A DNA stretch of 64,000 nucleotides. Origin: an uncultured Prevotella sp. GTDB lineage: Bacteria > Bacteroidota > Bacteroidia > Bacteroidales > Bacteroidaceae. Each line of letters opens with the position of its first letter. Within the stretch, counting starts at the first letter, position 1. The DNA is taken from assembly GCA_946403845.1 (NCBI GenBank), contig CAMJBL010000006.1, positions 1 to 64,000 of the forward strand, written 5' to 3'. The notes beneath the pieces were generated by a model. The model was not told the DNA's origin, searched no databases, and saw nothing but the letters and a program-made list of their open reading frames with translations. This document shows, in pieces, positions 24,482 to 34,063 of this stretch. The position numbers and the translations under genes are program-made.

Positions 24482-26518
24482 TTACTTATAGGGCAGATAG
24501 CAGTTCTGCGTGGTGATGCCAGATGCGTTGTTCTCGAGTTTGCGGCTGAGCCACTTGTCGCCGAAGCCGCCACCATAGATGCCTGCACGATTCTTGTGGA
24601 GCGCCAGACGACGGAGGTCGGAGAAGCGGGTGCCCTCGAAGGCGAACTCCATGGCATACTCGTCGCAGAGCAGGTCCTCCATCGCATTGATGTAGTCTTC
24701 CTTCGTGGGATTCGTCAGACCTAAGCCGAACTGCTTGCTGATGTCGGCAATCTTGGCCGAAACAACGGTGTTGTAGCGATAAGAGGAATAGAGATCCTCG
24801 ACGGCACCAGCACCATGGAAGTGGATACCGACGAACGACTTCGACGCACCATTCCTGAAGATATCGGCGTTGGCCTGAGCCAGGAACGGCAACTTCGTCG
24901 TCAGCAGTTCATAGGACTCGGGCGTGAGATAATACTTGTCGTCGACATGCGACTGCGTCATATCAAGCACTTTCTTTCCACTCTCGTCGATAGAGTCGTT
25001 GCCGGCCTGATCCTTCAGGTAGACCTCCTCATAACGGTAAGTAGCCAGCTCGCTATGCAGACCGTTCTTCAGCACGGCGAAGGCGGCATCGGGATAGCCC
25101 ATGCGGTTGACAGCCTCGGCCAGGTGGAGCCAGACGGTGGCATTGCGGTAGAGGTAGACGTAGGCCGTCGAGGGCTTGTAGGTGTAGACATAGGCGGAGT
25201 CGGCACCCTCACCCTGACAGATGATGTTAGCACGGGCATCGCCGAGCGGCTCGCTGCGGACAATCCAGTTGAAGGGCGCCACCTTCACCTGCTCGGTAAA
25301 GAAATAGTACTGCGCGCGGCGGGCGGAGTCGCAGTAGGCCTGCGACGGCACCACCTGGATATCCTGCGTCTTGGGGCAGTTGAAGATGTCCTCCATCGGG
25401 TCGTCGACATTGACAACGCTGGCATTCTCCGTGCCATAGTAGTTATAGCCGAAGGCAGCGGGGATGTCGGTCGTCTGACCCATGGTGTAGTTGACGGCCA
25501 TCGGGATGTAGGAGATGACGTCGCCAGGGGCTGCGCTGTGGACGAAGGAGTTTTCCCAGATAGGCATCTGATTGTAGAGGGAAGCGTTCTTCGCGTTGTT
25601 ATAGTCTACCGGCCACTCGGTGAAATTCTTGAAGATGGGGCTGTAGCGGCTGTAATAAGGAGACATATTATCATTGTAGTTCACAGAGATACTGCCATTC
25701 AATCCTTCATACCGCAGATACTGGAAATAGCACGTGGCGGCCTTCTCGTATTCGCCCAGCTCGAGATAGATGTCACCCAGCACGACATTGAGCGGGATGA
25801 AGCACTTGCTGGGACGGATGAACTTCTCCTCGCTGCCCCAGTTCAACATACCTACCGAGCGCGAACTTTGATTGAACGTCGGCACGGCAATCTGCTCGTC
25901 GCTGTAACGGGCCTTGAGGCTCTCAAGCATCTGGGCCTCACCCTGGAGAATACCCTCATAGGCGGTCATCGAGGTATTGGCATTGATCTGCCCGATGGTG
26001 GTTACAGGCTCTGTAATGTAAGGCACAGCGCCATACTGACGGGCGAGCTGCAGATAGGTCCATGCACGGAACGAGGCGACAGCGGCGTATTCGTTGCAGA
26101 CCACGTTACGGGCACCCGTAGCAAGCGTGGTGTCGCGATGAGCCAAATAGTAGTTACAGTTGTTGATAACCTTATAATACAGGTAAACACTATCATACTT
26201 ATTGGTAGCATCGGCCGTGAACGAAGCCAGATCACGCAGGTGGAGAGAGGCCTTGTCAGTGGGCTTTACCAGGTCGCCACGCATCTCGTTCTGGAAATAA
26301 TACTGGTCAGCCAGTTGCTGCATCGCCTGCATGATACCATAGGCATAGAAGACGGAGTCGGTCTTCTGGTCGAGGGCCGGTTCGAACAACTGACGTGAAC
26401 TGTCTGACTCGAGCATGTCGGAGCAACTGGTGAAGAGTGAAGAGGTAAGAGGTAAGAGGTAAGAGAATACTCCTGCCATGAAAAGCCTCACCCAATTCTT
26501 ATTGATTATCTTATTCAT
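24482..26518 (-). CDS. SusD/RagB-like outer-membrane lipoprotein (second pair)
   Basis: 678 residues. A lipoprotein signal peptide ends at the cysteine of FTSCSD. The body carries the SusD/RagB tetratricopeptide fold (VVCNEYAAVASFRAWTYLQLARQYGAVPYI; HLAEAVNRMG; YAMEFAFEGTRFSDLRRLALHK near the C-terminus). It captures ligand over the SusC channel encoded just upstream. Longer than typical SusD (about 550). The signal-peptide core is encoded by five tandem heptamers (26431-26465). Last gene of the operon. Confidence 0.92.
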   Translation of the reverse strand: MNKIINKNWVRLFMAGVFSYLLPLTSSLFTSCSDMLESDSSRQLFEPALDQKTDSVFYAYGIMQAMQQLADQYYFQNEMRGDLVKPTDKASLHLRDLASFTADATNKYDSVYLYYKVINNCNYYLAHRDTTLATGARNVVCNEYAAVASFRAWTYLQLARQYGAVPYITEPVTTIGQINANTSMTAYEGILQGEAQMLESLKARYSDEQIAVPTFNQSSRSVGMLNWGSEEKFIRPSKCFIPLNVVLGDIYLELGEYEKAATCYFQYLRYEGLNGSISVNYNDNMSPYYSRYSPIFKNFTEWPVDYNNAKNASLYNQMPIWENSFVHSAAPGDVISYIPMAVNYTMGQTTDIPAAFGYNYYGTENASVVNVDDPMEDIFNCPKTQDIQVVPSQAYCDSARRAQYYFFTEQVKVAPFNWIVRSEPLGDARANIICQGEGADSAYVYTYKPSTAYVYLYRNATVWLHLAEAVNRMGYPDAAFAVLKNGLHSELATYRYEEVYLKDQAGNDSIDESGKKVLDMTQSHVDDKYYLTPESYELLTTKLPFLAQANADIFRNGASKSFVGIHFHGAGAVEDLYSSYRYNTVVSAKIADISKQFGLGLTNPTKEDYINAMEDLLCDEYAMEFAFEGTRFSDLRRLALHKNRAGIYGGGFGDKWLSRKLENNASGITTQNCYLPYK
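26431..26465 (-). repeat. five translated heptamers in the SusD signal peptide
   Basis: Coding strand CTCTTAC x3 then CTCTTCA x2. Because 7 is not a multiple of 3, successive units are read in shifted frames and give SYLLPLTSSLF, the hydrophobic core of the leader. One unit more or less would shift the reading frame. Confidence 0.92.
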
Positions 26519-26570
26519 AATTCTTATGTTCTTATGTTCTTATGTCTAAAAAATCATCCGTTCTTATGTC
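26519..26570 (-). repeat. SusC-SusD junction element, copy 2
   Basis: Three TTCTTATG octamers (26521-26544), a TCTAAAAAAT spacer, then one more octamer (26561). On the minus strand this reads GACATAAGAAC, TTTTTTAGA, then the octamer array, leading to the SusD ATG. The same element lies in the other SusC-SusD gap at 35831-35884. Confidence 0.85.
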
Positions 26571-29500
26571 TTACAAGTTAATCTTCACGCCCATAGAGAA
26601 GTTGCGTCCCTGAGCGATATTGCCGCAGTCGATACCCTGATAGAGCTGATAGTTGCTGGCAGAGAACTCGGGATCACTGCCCGTATACTTGGTGAGGGTC
26701 AGGAGATTGCCGCCCTCAGCCCAAACGGAGATGCCCTGCAGCCATGACTGCCACGACTCGGGAATAGGAATCTGATAAGAGAGGCGTACATTCTTCAGAC
26801 GCAGATAGGAGCCGTCTTCGATCCAACGGTCAGAGAAACGGTTGTTGCCCATGGGATCGCCATAGCTGACACGTGGCAATGTGGTTTCCTGTCCCTCATA
26901 GCGCCAGTGGGCGATTTCTGCCACCTGCTGGTTGTAGAGCGTAGAACCGCTGTTGAGGATGGCGCGCTGATAGTTGTATACATCATTGCCCAAACTATAG
27001 TTGCAATTCACACCCAGACTGAAACGTTTCCAGTTGAGATTGAGGAAGATATTACCATAGAGGTCGGGATTTGGATCACCGATGATGGTCTTATCGTTCT
27101 CATCAATCTGTCCCGGTGCATTCGTGCCACGAGTATTGGTAGGATTGAGATCCTCGAAAATGACATCGCCGGCAGCGAAATACTGCTTGACGCCTGTCTC
27201 GTCGATGATATAGAGGTTGGCTGCCTGTGCGGCCTCAGAGGTTGAGAAGACGCCCTTGGTCTTATAGCCGTAGAAGACGCCAACAGGATTACCCACAGCC
27301 GTCAGGATATTGTCTTCGCCATAAATAGAAGAAGTGAAGTTGCCATTTGCCAAGGCCTTGACCTCGTTCTTATAATGGCCCACCGTCGCGCCAATCTCTA
27401 AGTTCAGGTCGCGAGTAGCAATGGGCTTTCCGCTAATACCCACCTCGAAACCGGTGTTACGCACCTCACCATCGTTGGTCCAATAGTTATTAATACCACC
27501 GATGGGATTCTCAAAGCTCTTGAGTGCCAACAGATCCTTCGTGCTGTGGATGAAATAGTTGGCCGTCAAGCCCAGGCGGTTGTTGAGGAAATTGGCCTGC
27601 AGGCCAACATTAAACTTCGAGGTCGTTTCCCACTTGATTTCCTCGTTACCCACATTGGTAAGCTGCATACCGATCTCGGTATAATTGTAACGCACGGTAT
27701 TGAACGAGGTGCGGGCAGCATAGTTTGAGATGCCGTCGTTACCGCTCATGTCGAAGCCGACATTCAGGCGCAGATAATCGATAGCGGAATTCCTGGGGAA
27801 CCAGTTCTCGTTGCTCAGCACCCAACCCAACTGCACGCTGGGGAAGATAGCCCATTTCACACCGGCGAATTTCACACCGCCATTGGCATTGCTACCGAAA
27901 CGGCTATTCGACTCAGCCAGCACAGAGACGGTGGCGAAGTATTTATTCATGTAATTATAGTCGCCAGAGAGGTACCATTGCATATTCTTCCAGACATCAT
28001 CAGCACCTTTGACGGAAGAATAGACATCATTACCCGTCGCAAGCTTCGGGTTCTTATCGTCCTCGAGCTTCGTGGAGTACTGCGTCGTAAGGTCGCTGTT
28101 ATCGAAAGAGAAGTAGGTATAGCGGAAGCCGCCCGTGGCTGCGACGCTGTGGGCGCCGAACATCTTGTTCCAATCCAGATGGGTGTTGCTCAACACGTTG
28201 ATTTCCTTAGAGAAGATGGAGGCCGTCTTGGAATAGACCGTTCCCAGATTCTCAATCTCGAAAGAAGGCAGACCGATGTTGGGACGATAGTAAGCCTGCG
28301 AGTTGCGGTTGAGGTAGTAACTGAAATGAGAGGTCAGTTTCCAATTGCTGTTAATCTCGTAGGTCGGGGTCAGCGTAACATTGAAGAAGGTATTCTCGTT
28401 ACGATTCTTACGCTCGCCGCTACCATTTTGCAGCAATGCCAAGGGGTTGGCCTGCGAATAGTTGCCATCCTTCAGCGTGCTGTAGAGGTCGTCGGCATCC
28501 GCCAAGAGCGAGGTGAACGCATTGATATTCTTGTTATACTGATACGGATTGAGCAGGGGGCTCTTGATCAGCGCCAGGAAGGCGGGCGAGGTGATGACAC
28601 CGGCATTCAGATCAGCAGCGATACCATCGTCCAAGAGGTTCGTATTGGAACGTGAGAACGACATATCGAACTTCGTGGTGAGATTCCACAACAGTTTGAT
28701 ATCCGTATTGAAGCGCACATTGATACGGTCGTAGCTGGTGGCCTTGAGATTCTTCATCGTCTGGATGTAAGCCACTGAGAGGTTGTACATACCAATGTCG
28801 TCACCACCTTGCACATTAATGCTGTAGTTATGTGTGAGCGCCGTGCGATACACATAGTCGCTCCAATTGGTATCGTTATGATACGTCTGGTAATAATAGC
28901 CATCCTTGGCATCGTTGAGGAAGTTGAACTGCAGGGGATTCGTCAACGAACCGATACGCTCTTTCACTTCGGGGATCGTACCAAGCTGCTCAACGGCATA
29001 GTTACGATACTGGGCCGCATTCATCATCGTGGGATAATTGGGAACAAAGGTCCACCCCACTCCAAGTTTGGCATCGATACGCGTGGCCATCGAATGACCG
29101 CGCTTGGTGTCGATGAGAATGACACCATTGGCACCGCGGGCACCATAGAGGGCGGTGGCATTCTTCAGCACCGTCACCTTGTCGATATCCTCGGGAGAGA
29201 TGGTCGACAGCATATTGAAGATGTCGCCTAAGTGCAGCGACGACCTGTTCTGCTGCATATCGAGCTCCACGCCATCGAGGATGACGAGGGGCTGTGCGTT
29301 GGCGTTGATGGAACTGATACCACGGATGAACATTGCAGCACCCTGCTCAAGGTTGCCGGAATGCATGTTCATGCGGATGTCGCCACCCAACTTCTCCGTC
29401 ATCTCCTCATCGATGGAGAGACCATTGCCGTTCGATACGAAGCTGTTCCTGGCCGTGATGGTAGTGCCGTCCTCATACATGGGAGTGAAAGCATCGCTCA

Positions 29501-29882
29501 GCATGCTGATACGCACCTGCTGTGTGGAATCACCGGCGATAATACCCACCTGCTGCGACATGTACTGTGGCGACTGCACATAAAGGGCGGTGGCGAAGGT
29601 CGGCACCTTGATGGTGAACTTACCATCGGCATCGGTCATGGCGGCATAACGGTTGTCGTTGAGGGTCTTCAGACGCACACCGGCCAAAGGTTTCTTCGAG
29701 GTGGCGTCGACCACCACGCCATGCACATTGATGGTCGGGTTCTTATCGACCACCTGCGCCCGCTTAGGAGCCTTGAAGGTGGTGGAAGTCTCTTCCTCAT
29801 CGAACTCATCCTGCGCAAAAGCCACCGGGCTTGCTGCGAGGAATGCAATCATAAATAGAAATATCTTTTTCATCATCGTCAT
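26571..29882 (-). CDS. SusC/RagA-like TonB-dependent receptor (second pair)
   Basis: 1103 residues. Signal peptide (ends PVAFAQD), an acidic/Lys stretch (about 24-50), a carboxypeptidase-regulatory-like beta domain (HGVVVDATSKKPLAGVRL), plug domain (FIRGISSINANAQPLVILDGVEL; TVLKNATALYGARGANGVILIDTKRG) and a 22-strand barrel ending MGVKINL. It imports ligands handed over by SusD using TonB energy. The ATG at 29882 shares a base with the upstream stop (TAATG); ATGs at 29876 and 29873 would give the same leader. Paired with the SusD gene downstream. Confidence 0.93.
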   Translation of the reverse strand: MTMMKKIFLFMIAFLAASPVAFAQDEFDEEETSTTFKAPKRAQVVDKNPTINVHGVVVDATSKKPLAGVRLKTLNDNRYAAMTDADGKFTIKVPTFATALYVQSPQYMSQQVGIIAGDSTQQVRISMLSDAFTPMYEDGTTITARNSFVSNGNGLSIDEEMTEKLGGDIRMNMHSGNLEQGAAMFIRGISSINANAQPLVILDGVELDMQQNRSSLHLGDIFNMLSTISPEDIDKVTVLKNATALYGARGANGVILIDTKRGHSMATRIDAKLGVGWTFVPNYPTMMNAAQYRNYAVEQLGTIPEVKERIGSLTNPLQFNFLNDAKDGYYYQTYHNDTNWSDYVYRTALTHNYSINVQGGDDIGMYNLSVAYIQTMKNLKATSYDRINVRFNTDIKLLWNLTTKFDMSFSRSNTNLLDDGIAADLNAGVITSPAFLALIKSPLLNPYQYNKNINAFTSLLADADDLYSTLKDGNYSQANPLALLQNGSGERKNRNENTFFNVTLTPTYEINSNWKLTSHFSYYLNRNSQAYYRPNIGLPSFEIENLGTVYSKTASIFSKEINVLSNTHLDWNKMFGAHSVAATGGFRYTYFSFDNSDLTTQYSTKLEDDKNPKLATGNDVYSSVKGADDVWKNMQWYLSGDYNYMNKYFATVSVLAESNSRFGSNANGGVKFAGVKWAIFPSVQLGWVLSNENWFPRNSAIDYLRLNVGFDMSGNDGISNYAARTSFNTVRYNYTEIGMQLTNVGNEEIKWETTSKFNVGLQANFLNNRLGLTANYFIHSTKDLLALKSFENPIGGINNYWTNDGEVRNTGFEVGISGKPIATRDLNLEIGATVGHYKNEVKALANGNFTSSIYGEDNILTAVGNPVGVFYGYKTKGVFSTSEAAQAANLYIIDETGVKQYFAAGDVIFEDLNPTNTRGTNAPGQIDENDKTIIGDPNPDLYGNIFLNLNWKRFSLGVNCNYSLGNDVYNYQRAILNSGSTLYNQQVAEIAHWRYEGQETTLPRVSYGDPMGNNRFSDRWIEDGSYLRLKNVRLSYQIPIPESWQSWLQGISVWAEGGNLLTLTKYTGSDPEFSASNYQLYQGIDCGNIAQGRNFSMGVKINL

Positions 29883-31711
29883 TATTCGTTTACAGAGTTA
29901 GCCCATAAGTCGTTATATTCCTTCGGAATGAGATAGACACCAGCCACACGCATCAGCTGATCGTATTTCTGACGGTTGGCCGACGAGGTGTAACTCTTGG
30001 TGTGCATCATCATCAGGCTGGGATAAGCATCCAGTCCGTAGTAACAGGCCGGGAAGGTAAACTCGCCGAGGTCGAAGACATTGACACGACCAGGATCACC
30101 CAGACAGGTCAACGAAGCGGTGCTCTCACCATTGTCTGTCGTCATCTCATACGTTGACTTGGCACCGTTCGGCAGGATGGTGTACTGCTGTTTGTTGGCA
30201 GCATCCGTCCAACTGAGATAGAAGCGCAGGTAGTATGGTTTCACAACTCTCAGAGGTTCCTCTACCTGTCCAGGAACGGTGACCACATAGATGTGATAGG
30301 TTGCGGAGCGTACCCCTTTCAGGGCAAAGTTAAACTCCGGCTTACCCGTCGTACCGTCAACATTGGCATCGTCGACTGCGACGTAAGAGAAGAAACGCGA
30401 GGTCTTGGGAAGAATCAACTGACGGATCATCTCCGGCACCTTGCTGAAGAGGCTGTCGCGTCCTGCCAGACTGTCCAGCGGGATGTTATGCGTCGTGAGC
30501 TTCGTCACCTTCATCGTATAAATCTGATCACTATAATCCCTGACAGAGGGCGACCATTCAATGATGGGATTGTACGTCTCCCAGGAACTGAAGGGGAAGG
30601 CGTCGATAGTACGCGTAATACCATTACTCATCTCATTGATGGCTGTGGTATGATCCAGAACAGGCTGCATATTGGTGAGGTGATAACCACTGGTAGAATA
30701 AGCCGTATCAGCAGGCGCATAGGAGCCATTGCCAAAAAGCGGCTGATTGCCTTTGTACCAATTCGAGAAGACGAGGTTACTAACGATATTACGGCAGGTC
30801 AATGAGTCCTGCAGTTCACCATCGGTCTCGACAGTCTTGTCAGCCTTTGCCGTGGTTGCTGTAGTGGCAGAGGCTATCGTCGTCTTCTTCTCCAGATCCA
30901 TATAGTCCATCTTCGGGATGTAGTTGTAACATGGATTGATGGCTGCATAAGCACTTTCCCACGCCTGGTCGTTTGGAACCAGCATACAGAAGGTGCTATC
31001 CTCGTCTTCAAGGTCGGCACGCATGATCTCACGGATCACATTGTTACGCTTCTTCATCACGGAGTCGAGATAGGTCTGCTTGCCATCACGAAGGGGACCG
31101 ATCACAGATGCATTGACATCGAGATAATACTCATCATATTTCTGAATATAATCCTTCATTTTGTCACACCCCAAGAGGTTATCGATATTCTCGTAGAGGT
31201 TGGGATAGAACTCTGATAAGCCATTCAACTTGTGCATCACGCCATTGGCGGCAGGGATATTAATAGCACTATAGGTAATACCATCGAAAGAATCCTGCGT
31301 AAAGGGGTGATGCTTGGAATTGAGCGAAACAATCATCGTACTTTCAAGCGCACTGGATACGGGATAGTTATACTCCGTCATATGCTGCTGCATAAACTGC
31401 TTGACGATGGTGGCACTATCACTGGCCATCAGACGGTTGTATTCTGCATCGCTAATGGCGGCATCCACAGGCGCCCAAACGGTATAGAACCGAGGACTAT
31501 TGAGAGCCTCTGAGAATTTGCTTCGCTGGGCGAGCGCAGCAAATTTAGTCAGCTGCTGGTCGCTGGATATATTCTCCCATAACGTTTTGCCGGCACTGGG
31601 CTGATCACCTGCCGACGGCACCGAGTTATAGTCGCTGTAATCAGTACATGATGAAGCTGTCAGCATGGTGACTGCCAACATCATGATTCCTATATATTTA
31701 TTTGCTTTCAT
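29882..31711 (-). CDS. fasciclin-repeat lipoprotein (third in operon)
   Basis: 609 residues from the ATG at 31711 (MKANKYIGIMML); the track start is a TTG. Lipobox cysteine in LTASSCTDYS. Two fasciclin-like units are visible: about 45-170 (YTVWAPVDAAISDAEYNRLM ... GVMHKLNGLSEF) and about 185-420 (CMLVPNDQAWE). The C-terminal third has beta-rich segments (KYHIYVV-like, YYLRFYLSWTD). Fasciclin domains usually mediate adhesion or protein binding. It lies directly before the second SusC and overlaps it by one base, so it probably acts as a surface partner of that transporter. Confidence 0.8.
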   Translation of the reverse strand: MKANKYIGIMMLAVTMLTASSCTDYSDYNSVPSAGDQPSAGKTLWENISSDQQLTKFAALAQRSKFSEALNSPRFYTVWAPVDAAISDAEYNRLMASDSATIVKQFMQQHMTEYNYPVSSALESTMIVSLNSKHHPFTQDSFDGITYSAINIPAANGVMHKLNGLSEFYPNLYENIDNLLGCDKMKDYIQKYDEYYLDVNASVIGPLRDGKQTYLDSVMKKRNNVIREIMRADLEDEDSTFCMLVPNDQAWESAYAAINPCYNYIPKMDYMDLEKKTTIASATTATTAKADKTVETDGELQDSLTCRNIVSNLVFSNWYKGNQPLFGNGSYAPADTAYSTSGYHLTNMQPVLDHTTAINEMSNGITRTIDAFPFSSWETYNPIIEWSPSVRDYSDQIYTMKVTKLTTHNIPLDSLAGRDSLFSKVPEMIRQLILPKTSRFFSYVAVDDANVDGTTGKPEFNFALKGVRSATYHIYVVTVPGQVEEPLRVVKPYYLRFYLSWTDAANKQQYTILPNGAKSTYEMTTDNGESTASLTCLGDPGRVNVFDLGEFTFPACYYGLDAYPSLMMMHTKSYTSSANRQKYDQLMRVAGVYLIPKEYNDLWANSVNE

Positions 31712-31713
31712 AA

Positions 31714-31748
31714 TCAATTTTCAATTATCAATTTTCAATTATCAATTG
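31714..31748 (-). repeat. heptamer array, five units, between two fasciclin genes
   Basis: TCAATTT TCAATTA TCAATTT TCAATTA TCAATTG, period 7, fills the 39-nt gap between the fasciclin genes. It is a different sequence from the CTCTTAC and NNTAAAC families but has the same period and copy number. Confidence 0.88.
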
Positions 31749-31750
31749 AT

Positions 31751-34039
31751 TTAGTACCAGTCTTCTGTCATGGTCTGGCTATTGACGATGTCAAGCGGCA
31801 CCAGTTCAATGAAGTCGAATGACCAACCGAGGTTGGCATCGTTCACCAGGTTCTTAATGCGCAGCCAATAGTCTTTACCCTGCTCAAAACGCTGGGTGGT
31901 GATGATACGACGGAGCATCATCGTGCCATAACCTGATTCCGAGCGACAGCTGGTAGAGCCGATAATCTGGCTGGCTGCCGAATAGATATCATTCTCATTA
32001 TAGGTCAGCGGGTCAGTAACCGTATTGTACGTACCACGTGAGAAAGAAGCCGGCGCGCGCATATAGCCACGCACATGCATACGCTGGTCGCTCTCCACGC
32101 CGCAGTCAGAGGTCTCATCGTCGGCACGGTTCACGATATCCTCATAACCGATGGTAGCATCCTGATAGGGGTTAGCGCAGGCATCGAAGGGGATGCCGAT
32201 GGCTACCATATCTGACTGTTTGGACGTATTACCGAGATAGAACTGCATCAGTCCACCACGCGCCATCGGGGGATAGATGATACGCAACTCATAATCGCCA
32301 GTAGGCACATGAGGCAGTTTGACCGCGAAATCGTAGACATCCCATCCCTGGAACTGGTCGGAGTTGTGAGCTCGCCAAGCGCCCATCACGCAGAAGCGCA
32401 GCAGGGTTCCGGGATTATAGCAGACGATATTGTCGAAATAGTTATTCTGGAAAGCAATACGGTTGCCGTCACCACCACCATTCAAGGTGCTCACCTCTGC
32501 CGGTGTGGCAAAGCGCAAGCCATTATTGATAAGTTCATAGAGGAAGGTGGAAGAATCGAGGCGCAGACGCTCATGGAGCGCATCCTTTGCGTTCTGGTCG
32601 TATTTCAGAATACCCTTGATACGATGGATATAGCCGTTCAGCGTCTCAATACTCTTGTTACGGTCGATAGACACACCTTTGAAAACCAGCGAATGGTCAC
32701 CATCGTTGGGCATACCGAACATACCGAGTTTTTTGGTCAACGTATTGTTGGTCAGATAACGGTTCAACCACAAATCCTTGGTGGTCTTGGGGTTTGTTTC
32801 CCACACCTTCAGGAGGGTGTTGGGCAGCATGGTCTCGAAGTACTCCTGCGGCTCATAGCCGAAGCAGACATTCCAAGAGGCATTGGTCTGGGCATTCTTC
32901 TCATAGACAATGCGGTCGATAGGCATACCGGCACGCAGGATGTGATAAGCCACAAACATGTTCACCACATTAAACGGATTGGTATAGTCATCGCCTGTGC
33001 TGATGGTAATACCCTTCTCACCAATGTAGTCATACCAGGCACCACAGTTACCATACCACTCAGCACACTTCTTCTTCAGGTCATCGAAGTTGTTGATACC
33101 TGCAGCACGGAAAACATCGTCGGTCTCAGCAAAAACCGTCCACTTGACCATACACTCCTTAGGATAATAGATGGAGTTACCATCACGGTCGTTGTGGTTG
33201 TTACCCAAGTCGTAGGTCTTGGCCGTACCATCAGGATTGTTCTTACGTTCAATCATGAGAGTATCGGTATATCCCGTCACCTCAAGGGCTGCATAGAAGA
33301 TGCTCAGGTCTTTCTCTCCCTCCACACGCAACTGGTCGTCGGTGGTGCGGTCGGAACGTGGAATCACGTTCGAGCAGATATGCAGGATACCGTTGATGGC
33401 CTCAATATCGCCTTCAAGGATAGCTGAGATATCATTCAGGCTGGTCAAACCGATATATTCCTCTTTGTAGGCATTCTCACCAAAAGTGCCGACACGGATA
33501 CTACGTCCCGTCTTCATGGTGGTCCATGTGGTGGCAGTACCATCGAGGTCCACCTGCATGTGTTCCTCTCCGGAGAGATGGAAACGAGCGATATCATCAC
33601 ATAGAGAGTCAGACATCAGTTCTACCTTCGCCATCACGTCGAGGCTGTTCCAGCCTGCATCTTCTTTGATGCCGTTGTGCTTCAGCTTCGCCTTGGAGAT
33701 GAGATAAGACTCGTCGTTATACAGACTATCGAGGTAAGCATTCACACCATCATTAACGGGTGCGAAACAAGTATACTCACCATACGTTCCCATATACTTG
33801 TCGAAACTGCCCTTCTGCAGGATGCGGTAGAAAGCGCTCAAGTCAGAGCGGTCACGCAACATCTCTGCAATGGTCTTCTGGTCTGAGGAGAAGAGGTTTG
33901 AACCATCCGGTTCCTCATTACAGGAGGTCATCAAGAGGCAAGAGGTAAGAGGTAAGAGGTAAGAGAAGACGATAGTGAGTACTAATCGGCCCACTACCAT
34001 GAGCCTCACCCAATTCTTATTATTTATCTTCGTATTCAT
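31751..34039 (-). CDS. fasciclin-repeat lipoprotein (second in operon)
   Basis: 762 residues from the ATG at 34039 (MNTKINNKNWVRLM). Lipobox cysteine in LLMTSCNEE. Fasciclin-like units lie at about 48-240 (YTCFAPVNDGVNAYLDSL ... INGILHICSNVI) and about 245-500 (WTVFAETDDVFRAAGI ... LNGYIHRIKGILKY), followed by a beta-sandwich region that may bind ligand (YELRIIYPPMARGG; WLRIKNLVNDANLGWSFDFIELVPLD). The leader core SYLLPLTSCLL is made of five heptamers, and the first 13 residues resemble those of both SusD genes. Confidence 0.8.
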   Translation of the reverse strand: MNTKINNKNWVRLMVVGRLVLTIVFSYLLPLTSCLLMTSCNEEPDGSNLFSSDQKTIAEMLRDRSDLSAFYRILQKGSFDKYMGTYGEYTCFAPVNDGVNAYLDSLYNDESYLISKAKLKHNGIKEDAGWNSLDVMAKVELMSDSLCDDIARFHLSGEEHMQVDLDGTATTWTTMKTGRSIRVGTFGENAYKEEYIGLTSLNDISAILEGDIEAINGILHICSNVIPRSDRTTDDQLRVEGEKDLSIFYAALEVTGYTDTLMIERKNNPDGTAKTYDLGNNHNDRDGNSIYYPKECMVKWTVFAETDDVFRAAGINNFDDLKKKCAEWYGNCGAWYDYIGEKGITISTGDDYTNPFNVVNMFVAYHILRAGMPIDRIVYEKNAQTNASWNVCFGYEPQEYFETMLPNTLLKVWETNPKTTKDLWLNRYLTNNTLTKKLGMFGMPNDGDHSLVFKGVSIDRNKSIETLNGYIHRIKGILKYDQNAKDALHERLRLDSSTFLYELINNGLRFATPAEVSTLNGGGDGNRIAFQNNYFDNIVCYNPGTLLRFCVMGAWRAHNSDQFQGWDVYDFAVKLPHVPTGDYELRIIYPPMARGGLMQFYLGNTSKQSDMVAIGIPFDACANPYQDATIGYEDIVNRADDETSDCGVESDQRMHVRGYMRAPASFSRGTYNTVTDPLTYNENDIYSAASQIIGSTSCRSESGYGTMMLRRIITTQRFEQGKDYWLRIKNLVNDANLGWSFDFIELVPLDIVNSQTMTEDWY
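33931..33965 (-). repeat. five translated heptamers in the fasciclin lipoprotein leader
   Basis: Coding strand CTCTTAC x3, CTCTTGC, CTCTTGA. Read in successive frames they give SYLLPLTSCLL of the signal peptide. Confidence 0.92.
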
Positions 34040-34049
34040 AATTCTATTT

Positions 34050-34063
34050 CCAATTATCAATTA
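34050..34063 (-). repeat. two CAATTA-type heptamers between SusD and fasciclin
   Basis: CCAATTA TCAATTA, a short two-unit version of the array at 31714. It occupies the end of the 24-nt gap before the fasciclin start. Confidence 0.5.
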